A stretch of 64,000 bases of DNA from Cohnella mopanensis (GTDB taxonomy: Bacteria; Bacillota; Bacilli; Paenibacillales; Paenibacillaceae), in the NCBI RefSeq assembly GCF_022352055.1, contig NZ_JAKRWM010000002.1, positions 496,001 to 560,000 of the forward strand, read 5' to 3'. Under the pieces are notes generated by a model. The model made no database searches. It was not told the DNA's origin and worked only from the letters and a program-made list of their open reading frames with translations. The position numbers were made by a program, and so were the translations under genes. Shown piece by piece: positions 53,667 to 63,586 of this stretch (positions are counted from its first letter, which is position 1; the number at the start of each line of letters is the position of its first letter).

Positions 53667-55319
53667 AAGATCCATATGGTTAAGCAAGGGGATTCGCTCT
53701 ATTCGATCGCCCAGAAATACGGTGTATCTCTAGAAGACATCGTGAAGGCAAACCCGGATATTAGCAATCCCGATGCAATTGAAGTAGGCATGAAGGTGAA
53801 GGTTCCTTCGCATCCGCAGACAACGTTGGAAGTCATTCATCATCATGTCGTGCAGCAGGGGGACACCCTTTGGAAGTTATCCAAGTCCTGGGGAATACAG
53901 CTTACCGATATGATCAAAGCAAATCCCCAACTGAAAAATCCGAATGCGCTGCTAACAGGAGAAGTCGTCAATATTCCGAAGCCTGGTCATGGAAACGAGG
54001 CTTCAGCCGGAACCATGCATGGAAATCCAGGGAGCGGTAAAGCGAATACGGGAATGAAACAGGGAACGGGCGCGAAGGCCAATACTGGCGTACAACCACT
54101 GCCCGCTCCGGCTCCCGCGCCGCCACCAGTCCAAATAACGCCTGTTCCTCCGGTTGTACCGACGCCGGCTCCCGCCCCCGTGTTGCCGATCGCCGAAACC
54201 AAGCCGATCTATGGGATTGAGATTCAGGAACATGTGGACTTGTTCCACCAATACCCCGTACCCGCTGTGCAAGCAACGGTTCAAACCGAAACTCCGCATC
54301 CGTACGCATACGGTTATGAACACGGCTATGGCATGCAGCAGCCTGCATATGTCAATCCCGCCCAAACGGAGTACGGCTATGGGATGCAGCAGCCTAGCTA
54401 TGTCAATCCCGCTCAAGCGGAGTACGGCTATGGGATGCAGCAGCCTAGCTATGTCAATCCCGCTCAAGCGGAGCATGGCTACGGGATGCAGCAACCTGCC
54501 TATGTCAATCCCGCTCAAGCGGAATACGGCTACGGGATGCAGCAACCTAGCTTTGTCAATCCCGCTCAAGCGGAGCATGGCTACGGGATGCCACAGCCTG
54601 GGATTGCCCCATTAACAGGCTATCTTGGAGGGCACATAGGTAGTTTAGGCTCATTCGGCCATCAAGATATTTCTTACAGCCCACCTGATAGCGCAGCTTC
54701 TATACCAGGACTGAACTCTCCGGTTATGCCAAGCGGGAAGCCGGCATCGGGTTGCAAAACCTGCGGCGGGAAGTCAACTTGGCCATCGTCGTACGCAGCC
54801 GCGAATGCCGGTGCGACACCTTATGCCGAGAGCTATCCTGGAATGGGTTATTCGGACGGAAGAGTTCCGTATGGCATTTCGCCCTATTCAACCGTTCCCT
54901 ATGGATTCGCTCCGCAAGCGGTTAGTCCCGCCGGGACTTTTCCGGGCGCGAATGCAACGCCGTATTACGGTGCTTCGCCGATGGGGGATATGCCGGTAGG
55001 CTTTAATCCGATGGCTGAAGGATTACCCGGAGTTGCGAATGGAGGGATGAATTACCAGCCTTATCCTTACTATGGAGGAATGCAGGCTATCCCGCCGATA
55101 CCTCCGTTTCCGCCAATGCCACCAATGCCGCCAATGCCGCCGCTAGGTCCGCTAAGAGGAGACCAGAGTAGTAGTGACAGTCTGGACATAGTTGAAGATG
55201 AGGTGTCGTCGAAGATCGTAACTGTTAAGAAAAGGCAAGCAAAGCCCAAACTGAAGCTTGCGGCAGCAAGGCAAAGCAAGCCTAAACGCAAGGAAAGCCT
55301 TCCATGGATTAAATGGTAA
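53664..55319 (+). CDS. safA: SafA-like spore coat assembly protein with two LysM domains
   Basis: A 551-residue spore morphogenetic protein. LysM domains lie at about 1-48 (HMVKQGDSLYSIAQKYGV) and about 56-104 (HVVQQGDTLWKLSKSWGI); B. subtilis SafA has one. Then come a Pro/Ala-rich linker, five and a half 17-residue YGYGMQQP-type repeats (about 220-313), a Cys pair (CKTCGGK), Tyr/Gly/Pro-rich sequence, a PPMPPMPPMPP run and a basic tail. SafA builds the inner coat with SpoVID, whose homologue is at 25867. GTG at 53664 was chosen because AGGAGGG precedes it and the family begins KIH-V-KGDS; an in-frame start at 53607 lacks a ribosome site. Confidence 0.88.
   Translation: MKIHMVKQGDSLYSIAQKYGVSLEDIVKANPDISNPDAIEVGMKVKVPSHPQTTLEVIHHHVVQQGDTLWKLSKSWGIQLTDMIKANPQLKNPNALLTGEVVNIPKPGHGNEASAGTMHGNPGSGKANTGMKQGTGAKANTGVQPLPAPAPAPPPVQITPVPPVVPTPAPAPVLPIAETKPIYGIEIQEHVDLFHQYPVPAVQATVQTETPHPYAYGYEHGYGMQQPAYVNPAQTEYGYGMQQPSYVNPAQAEYGYGMQQPSYVNPAQAEHGYGMQQPAYVNPAQAEYGYGMQQPSFVNPAQAEHGYGMPQPGIAPLTGYLGGHIGSLGSFGHQDISYSPPDSAASIPGLNSPVMPSGKPASGCKTCGGKSTWPSSYAAANAGATPYAESYPGMGYSDGRVPYGISPYSTVPYGFAPQAVSPAGTFPGANATPYYGASPMGDMPVGFNPMAEGLPGVANGGMNYQPYPYYGGMQAIPPIPPFPPMPPMPPMPPLGPLRGDQSSSDSLDIVEDEVSSKIVTVKKRQAKPKLKLAAARQSKPKRKESLPWIKW
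54321..54602 (+). repeat. 51-bp tandem repeat in safA
   Basis: Five full copies and a partial sixth of a 51-bp unit encode (H/Y)GYGMQQP(A/S)(Y/F)VNPAQ(T/A)E. The copies are nearly identical at DNA level, so the array is probably young and variable in length between strains. Confidence 0.92.
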
Positions 55320-55326
55320 ATAAAGC

Positions 55327-55386
55327 GAATATCGCCGGAATCCCTAGGGAACAATAAAGAAAAAAGCAGAGAAGGGGATTCCGGTG
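55327..55386 (+). promoter_or_regulatory. Candidate sigma-F promoter and ribosome-site hairpin of bofC
   Basis: GAATA (55327-55331) and GGGAACAATA (55347-55356), 15 bp apart, fit the forespore sigma-F pattern (-10 GGnnAnAnTR exact). CCGGAATCCC (55335-55344) in the spacer is perfectly complementary to GGGATTCCGG (55375-55384), which contains the GGG of the ribosome site and the first base of GTG. RNA starting near 55363 lacks the first arm; read-through from safA contains both. Confidence 0.6.
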
Positions 55387-56058
55387 TCTCGCTTTCGCAT
55401 TCTTAAAGAACTAAGGAAATCATTGAAAAGAAATCGCCGTCACGTTTGGTCGCTCGGATCGGTCTTCGTCTTGTTCTTGCTCGCTGCATTGACCGGCTCC
55501 TGGATGGCCCATCGGGTCATTACGCAAAGTCCCTCACAGGTTTTCTTGCCGATGGAATCGGCTTCCGCGTGGGCGGACGATCGGAGCTTGTCTGTCCATC
55601 CAACGTCGCGCGATCGAACGCTGCAAGCTTTGAGAATTAGGCAAGGGCAAGTTGAGCTTGTCTTGCATCGTAAATATTTGTGCGGTGAAGAGACGCGGCA
55701 GTTAGGAGCGTTCTCTGCCTCGGAAGCGACGGATTTATTGAAATCGCATCGCCAATGGGATGCGACAATGGATGCGTCCGGAAAAGTTCTCATGGAGGAG
55801 TCGATTGACGACTTATCCCCCGAATGCCGCAAAACCGGCTACATAGGGTTGGACAAAGACGGTAATTTGACTTTATTCGATGGGCCTCCTTGGCATAAGA
55901 AAGTGATTCGGACTTTTTTTCAGCTTGATGTCGAAATGATGGAATCACGTTTGTCGGATGATCGGATTCGCGATCTGGCCAGCGGGATTCGCGTAACGGA
56001 CAAGGATGAGTACAATAGCGTTTTGTCGACGTTTAACGAGTATGCGATTCTAAGATAG
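55384..56058 (+). CDS. bofC: BofC, forespore regulator of the sigma-K checkpoint
   Basis: A 224-residue exported or membrane-anchored protein. A basic N-terminus is followed by a hydrophobic segment (about 18-38), then a first domain with YLCGEETRQLG and a C-terminal BofC domain (DLSPECRKTGYIGLDKDGNL, about 140-159). In B. subtilis BofC (170 residues) inhibits the SpoIVB signalling protease from the forespore side, so it acts on the same pathway as spoIVFA and spoIVFB here. Start GTG at 55384 behind AGAAGGGG. No terminator separates it from safA. Confidence 0.88.
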   Translation: MSRFRILKELRKSLKRNRRHVWSLGSVFVLFLLAALTGSWMAHRVITQSPSQVFLPMESASAWADDRSLSVHPTSRDRTLQALRIRQGQVELVLHRKYLCGEETRQLGAFSASEATDLLKSHRQWDATMDASGKVLMEESIDDLSPECRKTGYIGLDKDGNLTLFDGPPWHKKVIRTFFQLDVEMMESRLSDDRIRDLASGIRVTDKDEYNSVLSTFNEYAILR

Positions 56059-56143
56059 TAAGCAACAATCCACAAAAGGCTTGAGCGCAGATAAATCGGG
56101 TTCAAGAGCAGTTTGTTCGACTGTCGAGAAGAAAGGTTTGTTG

Positions 56144-56194
56144 CAAAAAGTGGCGAAGCAGAGGGGGGACTCTCTCACCATCGCCACTTTTTTG
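56144..56194 (+). terminator. Terminator of safA-bofC
   Basis: AAAAAGTGGCGA pairs with TCGCCACTTTTTT around a 24-nt loop, with further T-rich sequence behind it. Confidence 0.82.
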
Positions 56195-56225
56195 TTGTTA
56201 CTATGTGCAGGGATCCGCCCCGCAG

Positions 56226-56314
56226 TCCGGCGAAACCGGATTAGAGCGAGCTAAGGAGGTCCTAAGTACGAATTTTTGGCGAATGAGTTCGCCTAAAGGC
56301 TCGCCACGCTTAGG
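56226..56314 (+). ncRNA. Structured non-coding segment upstream of ruvC, unassigned
   Basis: Between the bofC terminator and the ruvC promoter lie hairpins TCCGG/CCGGA (56226-56240) and GGCGAA/TTCGCC (56278-56293). Two long-range stems cross each other: GCGAGC (56246-56251) with GCTCGC (56299-56304), and CCTAAG (56261-56266) with CTTAGG (56309-56314). This would be a pseudoknot or two alternative folds. A ribosome-site-like AAGGAGGT (56253-56260) sits inside without a credible gene. Small RNA, leader or dispersed repeat are all possible. Confidence 0.4.
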
Positions 56315-56383
56315 AAAGCGATGTTCCACAACAATACGTTCACTTAATTGTGTTCTCCTTCTGTTCTCATGGGGGGGAACATT

Positions 56384-56392
56384 TGATATAAT
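56384..56392 (+). promoter_or_regulatory. Promoter of ruvCAB
   Basis: TGATATAAT extended -10, 45 bp before ruvC. The hairpin TGTTCTCC/GGGGGAACA (about 56351-56382) lies directly upstream. Confidence 0.55.
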
Positions 56393-56437
56393 TAAATGAA
56401 TTATGCTTTGCTAGCGATAGAACGGGGGATCGTGCTC

Positions 56438-56938
56438 ATGAGAGTACTGGGAATCGACCCTGGGATAGCCATTATGGGATTCGGGTTTATAGACAAGACG
56501 GGACATAAATTAACGCCGGTCCAATATGGTTGTATCGAGACCGCTGCGGGAACTCCGCAGGAGGTAAGGCTGAAACAAATCTATGAATCGGTATGCAGCT
56601 TGCTAGATCAGTATAAGCCGGATACCGTTGCGGTAGAGAAGCTATTCTTCAACAAGAACGTAACCAACGCGTTCAGCGTCGGCCAAGCCCGCGGGGTATT
56701 CATGTTGGCTGCGGCCCAGCGAGGGTTACCGATCGCGGAATATACGCCGATGCAGGTCAAACAAGCGGTTGTCGGGTACGGCGCCGCGGAGAAAAGACAA
56801 GTCCAGGAAATGGTCAAAATGCTGCTAAAGCTATCCACAATACCGAAACCTGACGATGTGGCCGATGCGCTTGCAGTTGCGATCTGCCATGCCCATTCCA
56901 TCGTCCTAAATGACCGAATGAACGGAGTGACGCGCTAA
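56438..56938 (+). CDS. ruvC: Holliday junction resolvase RuvC
   Basis: RuvC (166 residues) cuts Holliday junctions with RuvAB. The acidic active site is visible: Asp7 (VLGIDPG), Glu68 (VAVEKLFF) and the C-terminal pair in PKPDDVADALA (about 137-144). ATG 56438 gives the canonical start MRVLGIDPG and follows CGGGGG. B. subtilis lacks ruvC (RecU acts instead), so its presence beside ruvAB is a lineage feature. The stop overlaps the ruvA start (TAATG). Confidence 0.97.
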   Translation: MRVLGIDPGIAIMGFGFIDKTGHKLTPVQYGCIETAAGTPQEVRLKQIYESVCSLLDQYKPDTVAVEKLFFNKNVTNAFSVGQARGVFMLAAAQRGLPIAEYTPMQVKQAVVGYGAAEKRQVQEMVKMLLKLSTIPKPDDVADALAVAICHAHSIVLNDRMNGVTR

Positions 56939-57558
56939 TGATCGATTTTTTGCGAGGAAAGGTTGCTCATCTGGAAAGCGAGTACGTGGTGCTAGACGTT
57001 CGCGATGTCGGTTACCGGGTATTTACTCCGAATCCATACGGCATGGCTCGCACAGATGAGCCAATACAGCTTTATATTTATCATCATGTTCGCGAAGACG
57101 CCATTCATTTGTTCGGATTTACGACGCGGGACGAGCAAGCTTTATTTCGTAGATTGCTAGAGGTATCGGGGATCGGTCCGAAAGTAGCGCTTGGCGTGTT
57201 GGCGGGCGGACGGCCTGAAGCGGTCGTGGCGGCCATTCAGCAAGAAAATCTGACGTTTCTAACTAAGTTGCCGGGAATCGGTAGAAAAACGGCGCAAAGA
57301 ATGATTTTGGATCTGAAAGACAAGTTGGGTACGTTAGATAGCCGTTGGGCGGTTGCTTCTATGATCGATCTAGAAGAGCCCGTTACATCGGATAGCAGCA
57401 GCTCGGCGTGGGCAGCGGCTCGCGAGGCATTGACGGGGCTTGGTTACCGGGATGCGGAGCTGGACAAAGCGTGGCTTACATTGAAGGACAAAGTGACCGG
57501 GGAAGAATCACCGGATGTGTTGATTAAGAAGGCGTTGCAGCAATTGTTCCAAGGATAA
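56938..57558 (+). CDS. ruvA: Holliday junction branch-migration protein RuvA
   Basis: RuvA (206 residues) tetramers hold the junction square and guide RuvB. The N-terminal OB fold (1-62) starts MIDFLRGKVAHLE; two helix-hairpin-helix motifs follow (VSGIGPKVALGVL and LPGIGRKTAQRMI); the C-terminal domain (about 155-206) binds RuvB. The start overlaps the ruvC stop by 1 bp. Confidence 0.97.
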   Translation: MIDFLRGKVAHLESEYVVLDVRDVGYRVFTPNPYGMARTDEPIQLYIYHHVREDAIHLFGFTTRDEQALFRRLLEVSGIGPKVALGVLAGGRPEAVVAAIQQENLTFLTKLPGIGRKTAQRMILDLKDKLGTLDSRWAVASMIDLEEPVTSDSSSSAWAAAREALTGLGYRDAELDKAWLTLKDKVTGEESPDVLIKKALQQLFQG

Positions 57559-57585
57559 TTCGCAAGCGGAGAGGAGGCTGGAACA

Positions 57586-58596
57586 ATGGAAGACGAGCGT
57601 ATCGTCACCGCGCATTTGATGATGGAAGACCAAGCGGTGGAATACAGCCTGCGCCCTCGCTATTTGGCGGAATACATCGGCCAAGCGCAAGTGAAGGACA
57701 ACTTGAAGATCTACATAGAAGCCGCGAAGATGCGGCGCGAGCCGTTGGATCATGTGCTTTTATACGGTCCTCCGGGACTCGGGAAAACAACCTTATCGAA
57801 CATTATCGCCAATGAGCTTGGCGTTAACATTCGCACGACGAGCGGCCCGGCGATCGAACGCCCGGGCGATCTTGCGGCCATTCTTACGAACTTGCAGGAA
57901 AACGACGTTTTGTTCATCGACGAAATTCATCGGCTCCATCGGACGGTCGAGGAAGTGCTGTATCCGGCAATGGAGGATTTTGCGCTGGACTTTATTATCG
58001 GCAAAGGGCCAAGCGCCCGTTCAGTAAGATTGGATCTACCTAAATTTACGCTAATCGGAGCTACGACAAGAGCGGGATTGCTGTCGGCTCCGCTCCGGGA
58101 TCGATTCGGAGTCGTGAGTCGGCTGGAATTTTATACGGAAGACGAACTATCGTATATCGTGACGCGCACGTCCGAAATTTTCGGTGTCGGCATCGTCGGC
58201 GAAGCTTCGCGAGAAATTGCCAGACGTGCTCGTGGAACCCCGAGGATCGCGAACCGGTTGCTTAAGCGAGTGCGCGACCATGCTCAAGTTAGGGGAGACG
58301 GGATCATTACCGATGCGGTAGCCCATGATGCGCTTGAGAGAATTCAAGTCGATCCGATGGGCTTGGATAGCATTGACCATAAAATGCTTCGATCCATGAT
58401 TCAGAATTACGGCGGCAGGCCCGTCGGATTGGATACGATCGCGGCTTCCATCGGGGAAGAGAGCCAGACGATCGAGGACGTATACGAACCGTATTTGATG
58501 CAAATCGGCTTTTTGCAGCGGACGCCGAGAGGCCGAATCGTGACGGCTGCGGCTTATCGGCATTTGGGTTTGCCAATACCCGATCAGAATAGATGA
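57586..58596 (+). CDS. ruvB: Holliday junction branch-migration ATPase RuvB
   Basis: RuvB (336 residues) is the hexameric AAA+ motor of branch migration. Walker A is GPPGLGKTT (about 61-69), Walker B is FIDEIHR, sensor 1 is IGATTRAG, the Arg finger lies in LRDRFG, and the C-terminal winged helix contains [15 protein letters not shown] precedes the ATG. Confidence 0.98.
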   Translation: MEDERIVTAHLMMEDQAVEYSLRPRYLAEYIGQAQVKDNLKIYIEAAKMRREPLDHVLLYGPPGLGKTTLSNIIANELGVNIRTTSGPAIERPGDLAAILTNLQENDVLFIDEIHRLHRTVEEVLYPAMEDFALDFIIGKGPSARSVRLDLPKFTLIGATTRAGLLSAPLRDRFGVVSRLEFYTEDELSYIVTRTSEIFGVGIVGEASREIARRARGTPRIANRLLKRVRDHAQVRGDGIITDAVAHDALERIQVDPMGLDSIDHKMLRSMIQNYGGRPVGLDTIAASIGEESQTIEDVYEPYLMQIGFLQRTPRGRIVTAAAYRHLGLPIPDQNR

Positions 58597-58660
58597 TCAT
58601 CATGACAATACATAGGGTCGTCAGTCGCTAGGCTGAACCTATACGACGGAGGAGAATTCG

Positions 58661-60784
58661 ATGATCCCCATGAATAAGCGGACTTATGTTCGATTACTAC
58701 TCACGTTCCTGCTACTCGTAACCATGGTTTCAAGCACGGTTCCCTATTCTGCTAAAGCAGCTATTAAAACGCCTGACACTATTCGCGTTGCTTTTTTCCT
58801 TAATGTAAACTCGTTCAAATCGATTACTCCGGTGGCCACGTTACAATCGGCCGGCGGTTTGAACCTAAGCTTAAGCGATTCCTTGTCCAGCTATCCGCTC
58901 TCGACTGCTCCTGCCGGGCAAGCGGTAAGATTCGGTATGGACGGATATCGTGCGTTGCTAGTTGAGACCGAGGACTTCAACTCGGCGAACGCCGTGCTGA
59001 AGAAAGTACAAGCATCATCGAATGCGGTATTTGTTACCCAACTGTTCAAATCCGGTAAAACGGTTTATCAAGTGTCGGAAGGAGCCTATGCGAGCGTTGC
59101 TGAAGCTTCCACGGCTCTGGCTAAGTGGACGAAAGCGGGAGCTGCCGCGGGTGTACAATCATCGATCACTGCCCGGGTTGCTGGCCCGATGGCTTTGGAA
59201 ACCGGACCCTATGCCGGCATAACGGAAGCGCAATCGGCCGCGAGCCAGATCGGAAATGCCGGCTTGGATGCCTTCGTAGCGGTAAAGCCCCAGAATGGAA
59301 TTCTGAGCTATATCGTGCGCATCGGGCAGGAAGTGGACGCGACGTCGGTTGCAGCCTTACAGCAGACGGCAACGAAGGCTACAGGCGGCGCTAATGTTCG
59401 CGTGCCGGATGCGAGCGAGCCCTACGTTACGATTCGCAACGATATGACCTTCAACGGAAACGCCAATATCGCGGTACCTTTCTATTCCATTCCCGTCGGC
59501 GGCGGTCCCGTCTTGCGGGCTGACCCTATCGGCGACGGGGGAATTCAACTGATCGAACGCAGCAAGAGAACGTATCGCGGCAGCATGGAGATGAGCGTGC
59601 TCAACAAGTCTCTTGCCGTAGTCAACGAAGTGAATTTCGAGCAGTACCTTTATTCCGTGGTAGGCACCGAAGTGATGTCGAGTTGGCCGCTTGAAGTACA
59701 GAAAGCGCAAGCTGTTGCTGCACGTTCTTATGCACTCTTTTCCGGAACGGGCTATCAGATCGCGAATGTCGTGGATACGACGCTCAGCCAGGCTTATTTC
59801 GGAATCAGCTCGGAGAATGCGAATGCCATAGCGGGCGTGACAGCGACGACGGGGGAAGTGCTGACTTCCGGCGGCAAAGTCATTAACGCGGTTTTCTCGG
59901 CGAATTCCGGCGGTATTACCGCCGATAACAACATTGAGATATGGGGAGGAGACAACTCTTATCTTGCAGCAGGTGTTGTGAGCCCTGATGACGGGCCGCA
60001 GAAAGGCAAGCTGGATTGGTATTATGTCGCGCTTCCGTCCGGTCAAGTCGGTTATATCCGTTCCGATCTCGTGACGGATAGCGGACAGACTCATGCTAGC
60101 GGGGCCAAATATTTGAAAGTAAACGGAGAAGGAACGGCCGTCCGTTCTAGACCACAGGTTGTTTCGACGATTGAGCCGATTGCTAGAGTCGGAACGGGAG
60201 CGCTTGTCGTGCAACTGGATAAAGTGCCCGAATATACGGATTATAGCTGGATTGAAGCGCCAATGGACCCTGAGCAGTTGTTGGCCTCTTTGAATAAACG
60301 GGCGAAAACGCCGATAACCGGACCGTTGCTTACATTGGAAGTTTCCAAGATAGGGCCTTCCGGACGAGCAACCGAAATAAAGGCAAACGGAGTTGTCGTG
60401 AATGTCGGGGTAGGGGACAATTTGCGCGGCGCACTAAACGGATTGAAGAGCACTTTATTCTCGGTGGAAGAAACCGGACGTTTCACCATTGCGAACGGCG
60501 ATGGCGCAAAAAGAGAGATACCTGGGAGCAGCGGAACGCTTCAAGTGATCGGAAGCGATGGGCAGATACGTGCTATTCAGGGCGAAAACCTTTATATTAT
60601 GGATGGCAACGGTAGCCTGCGAGCCGCGACGACAACGCCAAAATTTGTTTTCTCAGGCAAAGGTTACGGGCATGGCCTAGGCATGTCCCAATGGGGAGCC
60701 AAAGGGCTTGCCGAGCAAGGGTATGACTACCAATATATCCTGCAATACTACTACAAGAATGTAACGATCGAAAAGGATGCTTAA
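58661..60784 (+). CDS. SpoIID/LytB-domain protein with SPOR-like and SH3-like parts
   Basis: A 707-residue exported protein. A signal peptide (1-34, ending AKA) is followed by two SPOR-like repeats (about 95-235). A SpoIID/LytB core starts near 300 (VNEVNFEQYLYSVVGTEVMS, about 322-341, then QAVAARSYALF). An SH3-like insert (about 445-525, YVALPSGQVGYIRSDLV and AVRSRPQVV) interrupts it, and the closing SpoIID motif GKGYGHGLGMSQWGAKGLA lies at about 665-683. SpoIID is a lytic transglycosylase driving engulfment; this one is about twice as long and closer to LytB in size. GGAGGAG precedes the ATG. Its place between ruvB and queA has no counterpart in B. subtilis. Confidence 0.88.
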   Translation: MIPMNKRTYVRLLLTFLLLVTMVSSTVPYSAKAAIKTPDTIRVAFFLNVNSFKSITPVATLQSAGGLNLSLSDSLSSYPLSTAPAGQAVRFGMDGYRALLVETEDFNSANAVLKKVQASSNAVFVTQLFKSGKTVYQVSEGAYASVAEASTALAKWTKAGAAAGVQSSITARVAGPMALETGPYAGITEAQSAASQIGNAGLDAFVAVKPQNGILSYIVRIGQEVDATSVAALQQTATKATGGANVRVPDASEPYVTIRNDMTFNGNANIAVPFYSIPVGGGPVLRADPIGDGGIQLIERSKRTYRGSMEMSVLNKSLAVVNEVNFEQYLYSVVGTEVMSSWPLEVQKAQAVAARSYALFSGTGYQIANVVDTTLSQAYFGISSENANAIAGVTATTGEVLTSGGKVINAVFSANSGGITADNNIEIWGGDNSYLAAGVVSPDDGPQKGKLDWYYVALPSGQVGYIRSDLVTDSGQTHASGAKYLKVNGEGTAVRSRPQVVSTIEPIARVGTGALVVQLDKVPEYTDYSWIEAPMDPEQLLASLNKRAKTPITGPLLTLEVSKIGPSGRATEIKANGVVVNVGVGDNLRGALNGLKSTLFSVEETGRFTIANGDGAKREIPGSSGTLQVIGSDGQIRAIQGENLYIMDGNGSLRAATTTPKFVFSGKGYGHGLGMSQWGAKGLAEQGYDYQYILQYYYKNVTIEKDA

Positions 60785-60787
60785 ACG

Positions 60788-61855
60788 ATGAACGTTAGCG
60801 ATTACGATTTTGAATTACCGGAGTCACTGATTGCCCAGACTCCGCTTCTGGAGCGGACTTCTTCCCGCCTTCTCGTCCTCGATCGGAACAATGGACAGAT
60901 CGAGCACCGTACCTTCACCGATTTGGCGGAATTTTTGCAGCCTGGAGATACGCTCGTGTTGAACGATACGAGGGTACTTCCGGCACGGCTATTCGGAATC
61001 AAAGCGGATACAGGAGCTAAAGTCGAGTTGCTGTTGCTTAAACGGATAGAAGGGGATCGCTGGGAGACGTTAGTTCGGCCAGGCAAGAAGATTCACAAGG
61101 GTGCAAAGCTAGTCTTCGGTCTTCCGGCGGAGGACGGAGAGGATGGACGGAATAATGAGCCTTTGCTCTCCGCGATCGTCGAAGAAGAAGGCGAGATGGG
61201 GGCCCGTACGATCCGTTTTGAATACGACGGAATTTTTAACGAGCTGTTGGACCGTCTAGGTCAGATGCCGCTCCCTCCTTATATTAAAGAGAGACTATCC
61301 GATCGGGAACGTTATCAGACCGTATACTCGCGCAATGAGGGCTCTGCCGCTGCACCTACGGCGGGACTGCATTTCACGGATTCGTTCTTGAATCGTTTAC
61401 AGGAGACCGGAATCAAGCTATGCCCGATAACGTTACACGTGGGCCTTGGTACCTTCCGGCCCGTATCGGTGGACAAGATCGAAGAGCACGAGATGCACGC
61501 GGAATGGTATTCCGTGAGCGAAGAGAGTGCGCGATTGTTGAACGAGGCTAAAAATAGCGGCGGGAGAATCGTCGCTGTCGGAACGACTTCGGCTCGAACA
61601 TTAGAGACGATCGGGCAGCGCTTCAAAAGTAGTCCGATCGAAGCGTGCAACGGTTGGACGGATATTTTCATCTATCCGGGTTATACGTTCACGCTCGTAA
61701 ATGCGCTATTGACGAACTTTCATCTTCCGAAGTCTACGCTTGTGATGCTCGTCAGCGCGTTAGCCGGCCGCGACAACGTTTTGAACGCCTACCATGAAGC
61801 CATTAAGCAGGAATATCGCTTCTTCAGCTTCGGCGACGCAATGTTTATTAAGTAA
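60788..61855 (+). CDS. queA: S-adenosylmethionine:tRNA ribosyltransferase-isomerase QueA
   Basis: QueA (355 residues) transfers the ribosyl part of SAM to preQ1 in tRNA to make epoxyqueuosine. The N-terminus [26 protein letters not shown] is typical (first 12: [12 protein letters not shown]); [12 protein letters not shown] and [12 protein letters not shown] are conserved. It follows the SpoIID-type gene by 3 bp. tgt, the previous step in the pathway, follows. Confidence 0.97.
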   Translation: MNVSDYDFELPESLIAQTPLLERTSSRLLVLDRNNGQIEHRTFTDLAEFLQPGDTLVLNDTRVLPARLFGIKADTGAKVELLLLKRIEGDRWETLVRPGKKIHKGAKLVFGLPAEDGEDGRNNEPLLSAIVEEEGEMGARTIRFEYDGIFNELLDRLGQMPLPPYIKERLSDRERYQTVYSRNEGSAAAPTAGLHFTDSFLNRLQETGIKLCPITLHVGLGTFRPVSVDKIEEHEMHAEWYSVSEESARLLNEAKNSGGRIVAVGTTSARTLETIGQRFKSSPIEACNGWTDIFIYPGYTFTLVNALLTNFHLPKSTLVMLVSALAGRDNVLNAYHEAIKQEYRFFSFGDAMFIK

Positions 61856-61897
61856 TCTCTAAATTAAAATAACCGAGGGAACCGAAGAGGAGGGAGG

Positions 61898-63192
<1,295 letters not shown>

Positions 63193-63209
63193 GAGAGGGG
63201 GGAATACAA

Positions 63210-63521
63210 ATGTGGTTAGCGGAAACAAGCAGTGGCGGCGGTAATCTTCTGTACACGCTGGCACCCTTCATACTGATGTTTGCTATTTTTTATTTCCTGC
63301 TGATTCGTCCGCAGCAAAAGAAACAAAAGCAACGCGGCTCCATGCTGAACGCCTTGAAGAAAGGCGATAAAGTTACGACAGTAGGCGGACTCCACGGAAC
63401 GATCTCGGAAATTTCCGACGATACCGTAGTTCTTAAAGTGAACGACGTAACGAAGTTGACGTTCGATCGTTCTTCGATCAACAACGTATCGTCTAGATCG
63501 GAAGAGAAGAGCGAAGCGTAA
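63210..63521 (+). CDS. yajC: Preprotein translocase subunit YajC
   Basis: YajC (103 residues) is a single-span protein that associates with SecDF. The span is LAPFILMFAIFYFLLIRPQQ (about 17-36), followed by the cytosolic motif GDKVTTVGGLHGTI and a short charged tail. GGGGGAA lies before the ATG. Last gene of the queA-tgt-yajC run. Confidence 0.96.
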   Translation: MWLAETSSGGGNLLYTLAPFILMFAIFYFLLIRPQQKKQKQRGSMLNALKKGDKVTTVGGLHGTISEISDDTVVLKVNDVTKLTFDRSSINNVSSRSEEKSEA

Positions 63522-63539
63522 GACTAATTATGAAATTAG

Positions 63540-63585
63540 AAAAGCCATTCCGCTTGGAGCGATCCAAGAAGGAATGGCTTTTTTC
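63540..63585 (+). terminator. Bidirectional terminator between yajC and the PAP2 gene
   Basis: AAAGCCATTCC pairs with GGAATGGCTTT, with an inner TGGA/TCCA stem; TTTTTT follows on the + strand and a short T-run on the minus strand. The two genes converge on it. Confidence 0.88.
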
Positions 63586-63586
63586 G

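Noticed and set aside
54321-54602. CRISPR-like array
   Set aside because: The repeats are in frame, have no unique spacers and code for a protein repeat within safA.
56278-56314. Resemblance to the fluoride riboswitch (GGCGAATGAGTTCGCC)
   Set aside because: The invariant GATGG and the downstream TGATGACTCCT elements are missing and ruvC is not a fluoride gene.
56205-56399. 64-codon frame ahead of ruvC
   Set aside because: No ribosome site at its start, covers structured non-coding sequence and the ruvC promoter, and the translation is not protein-like.
59357-60214. 285-codon minus-strand frame over the SpoIID-type gene
   Set aside because: Antisense shadow; the + strand gene has clear motifs throughout.
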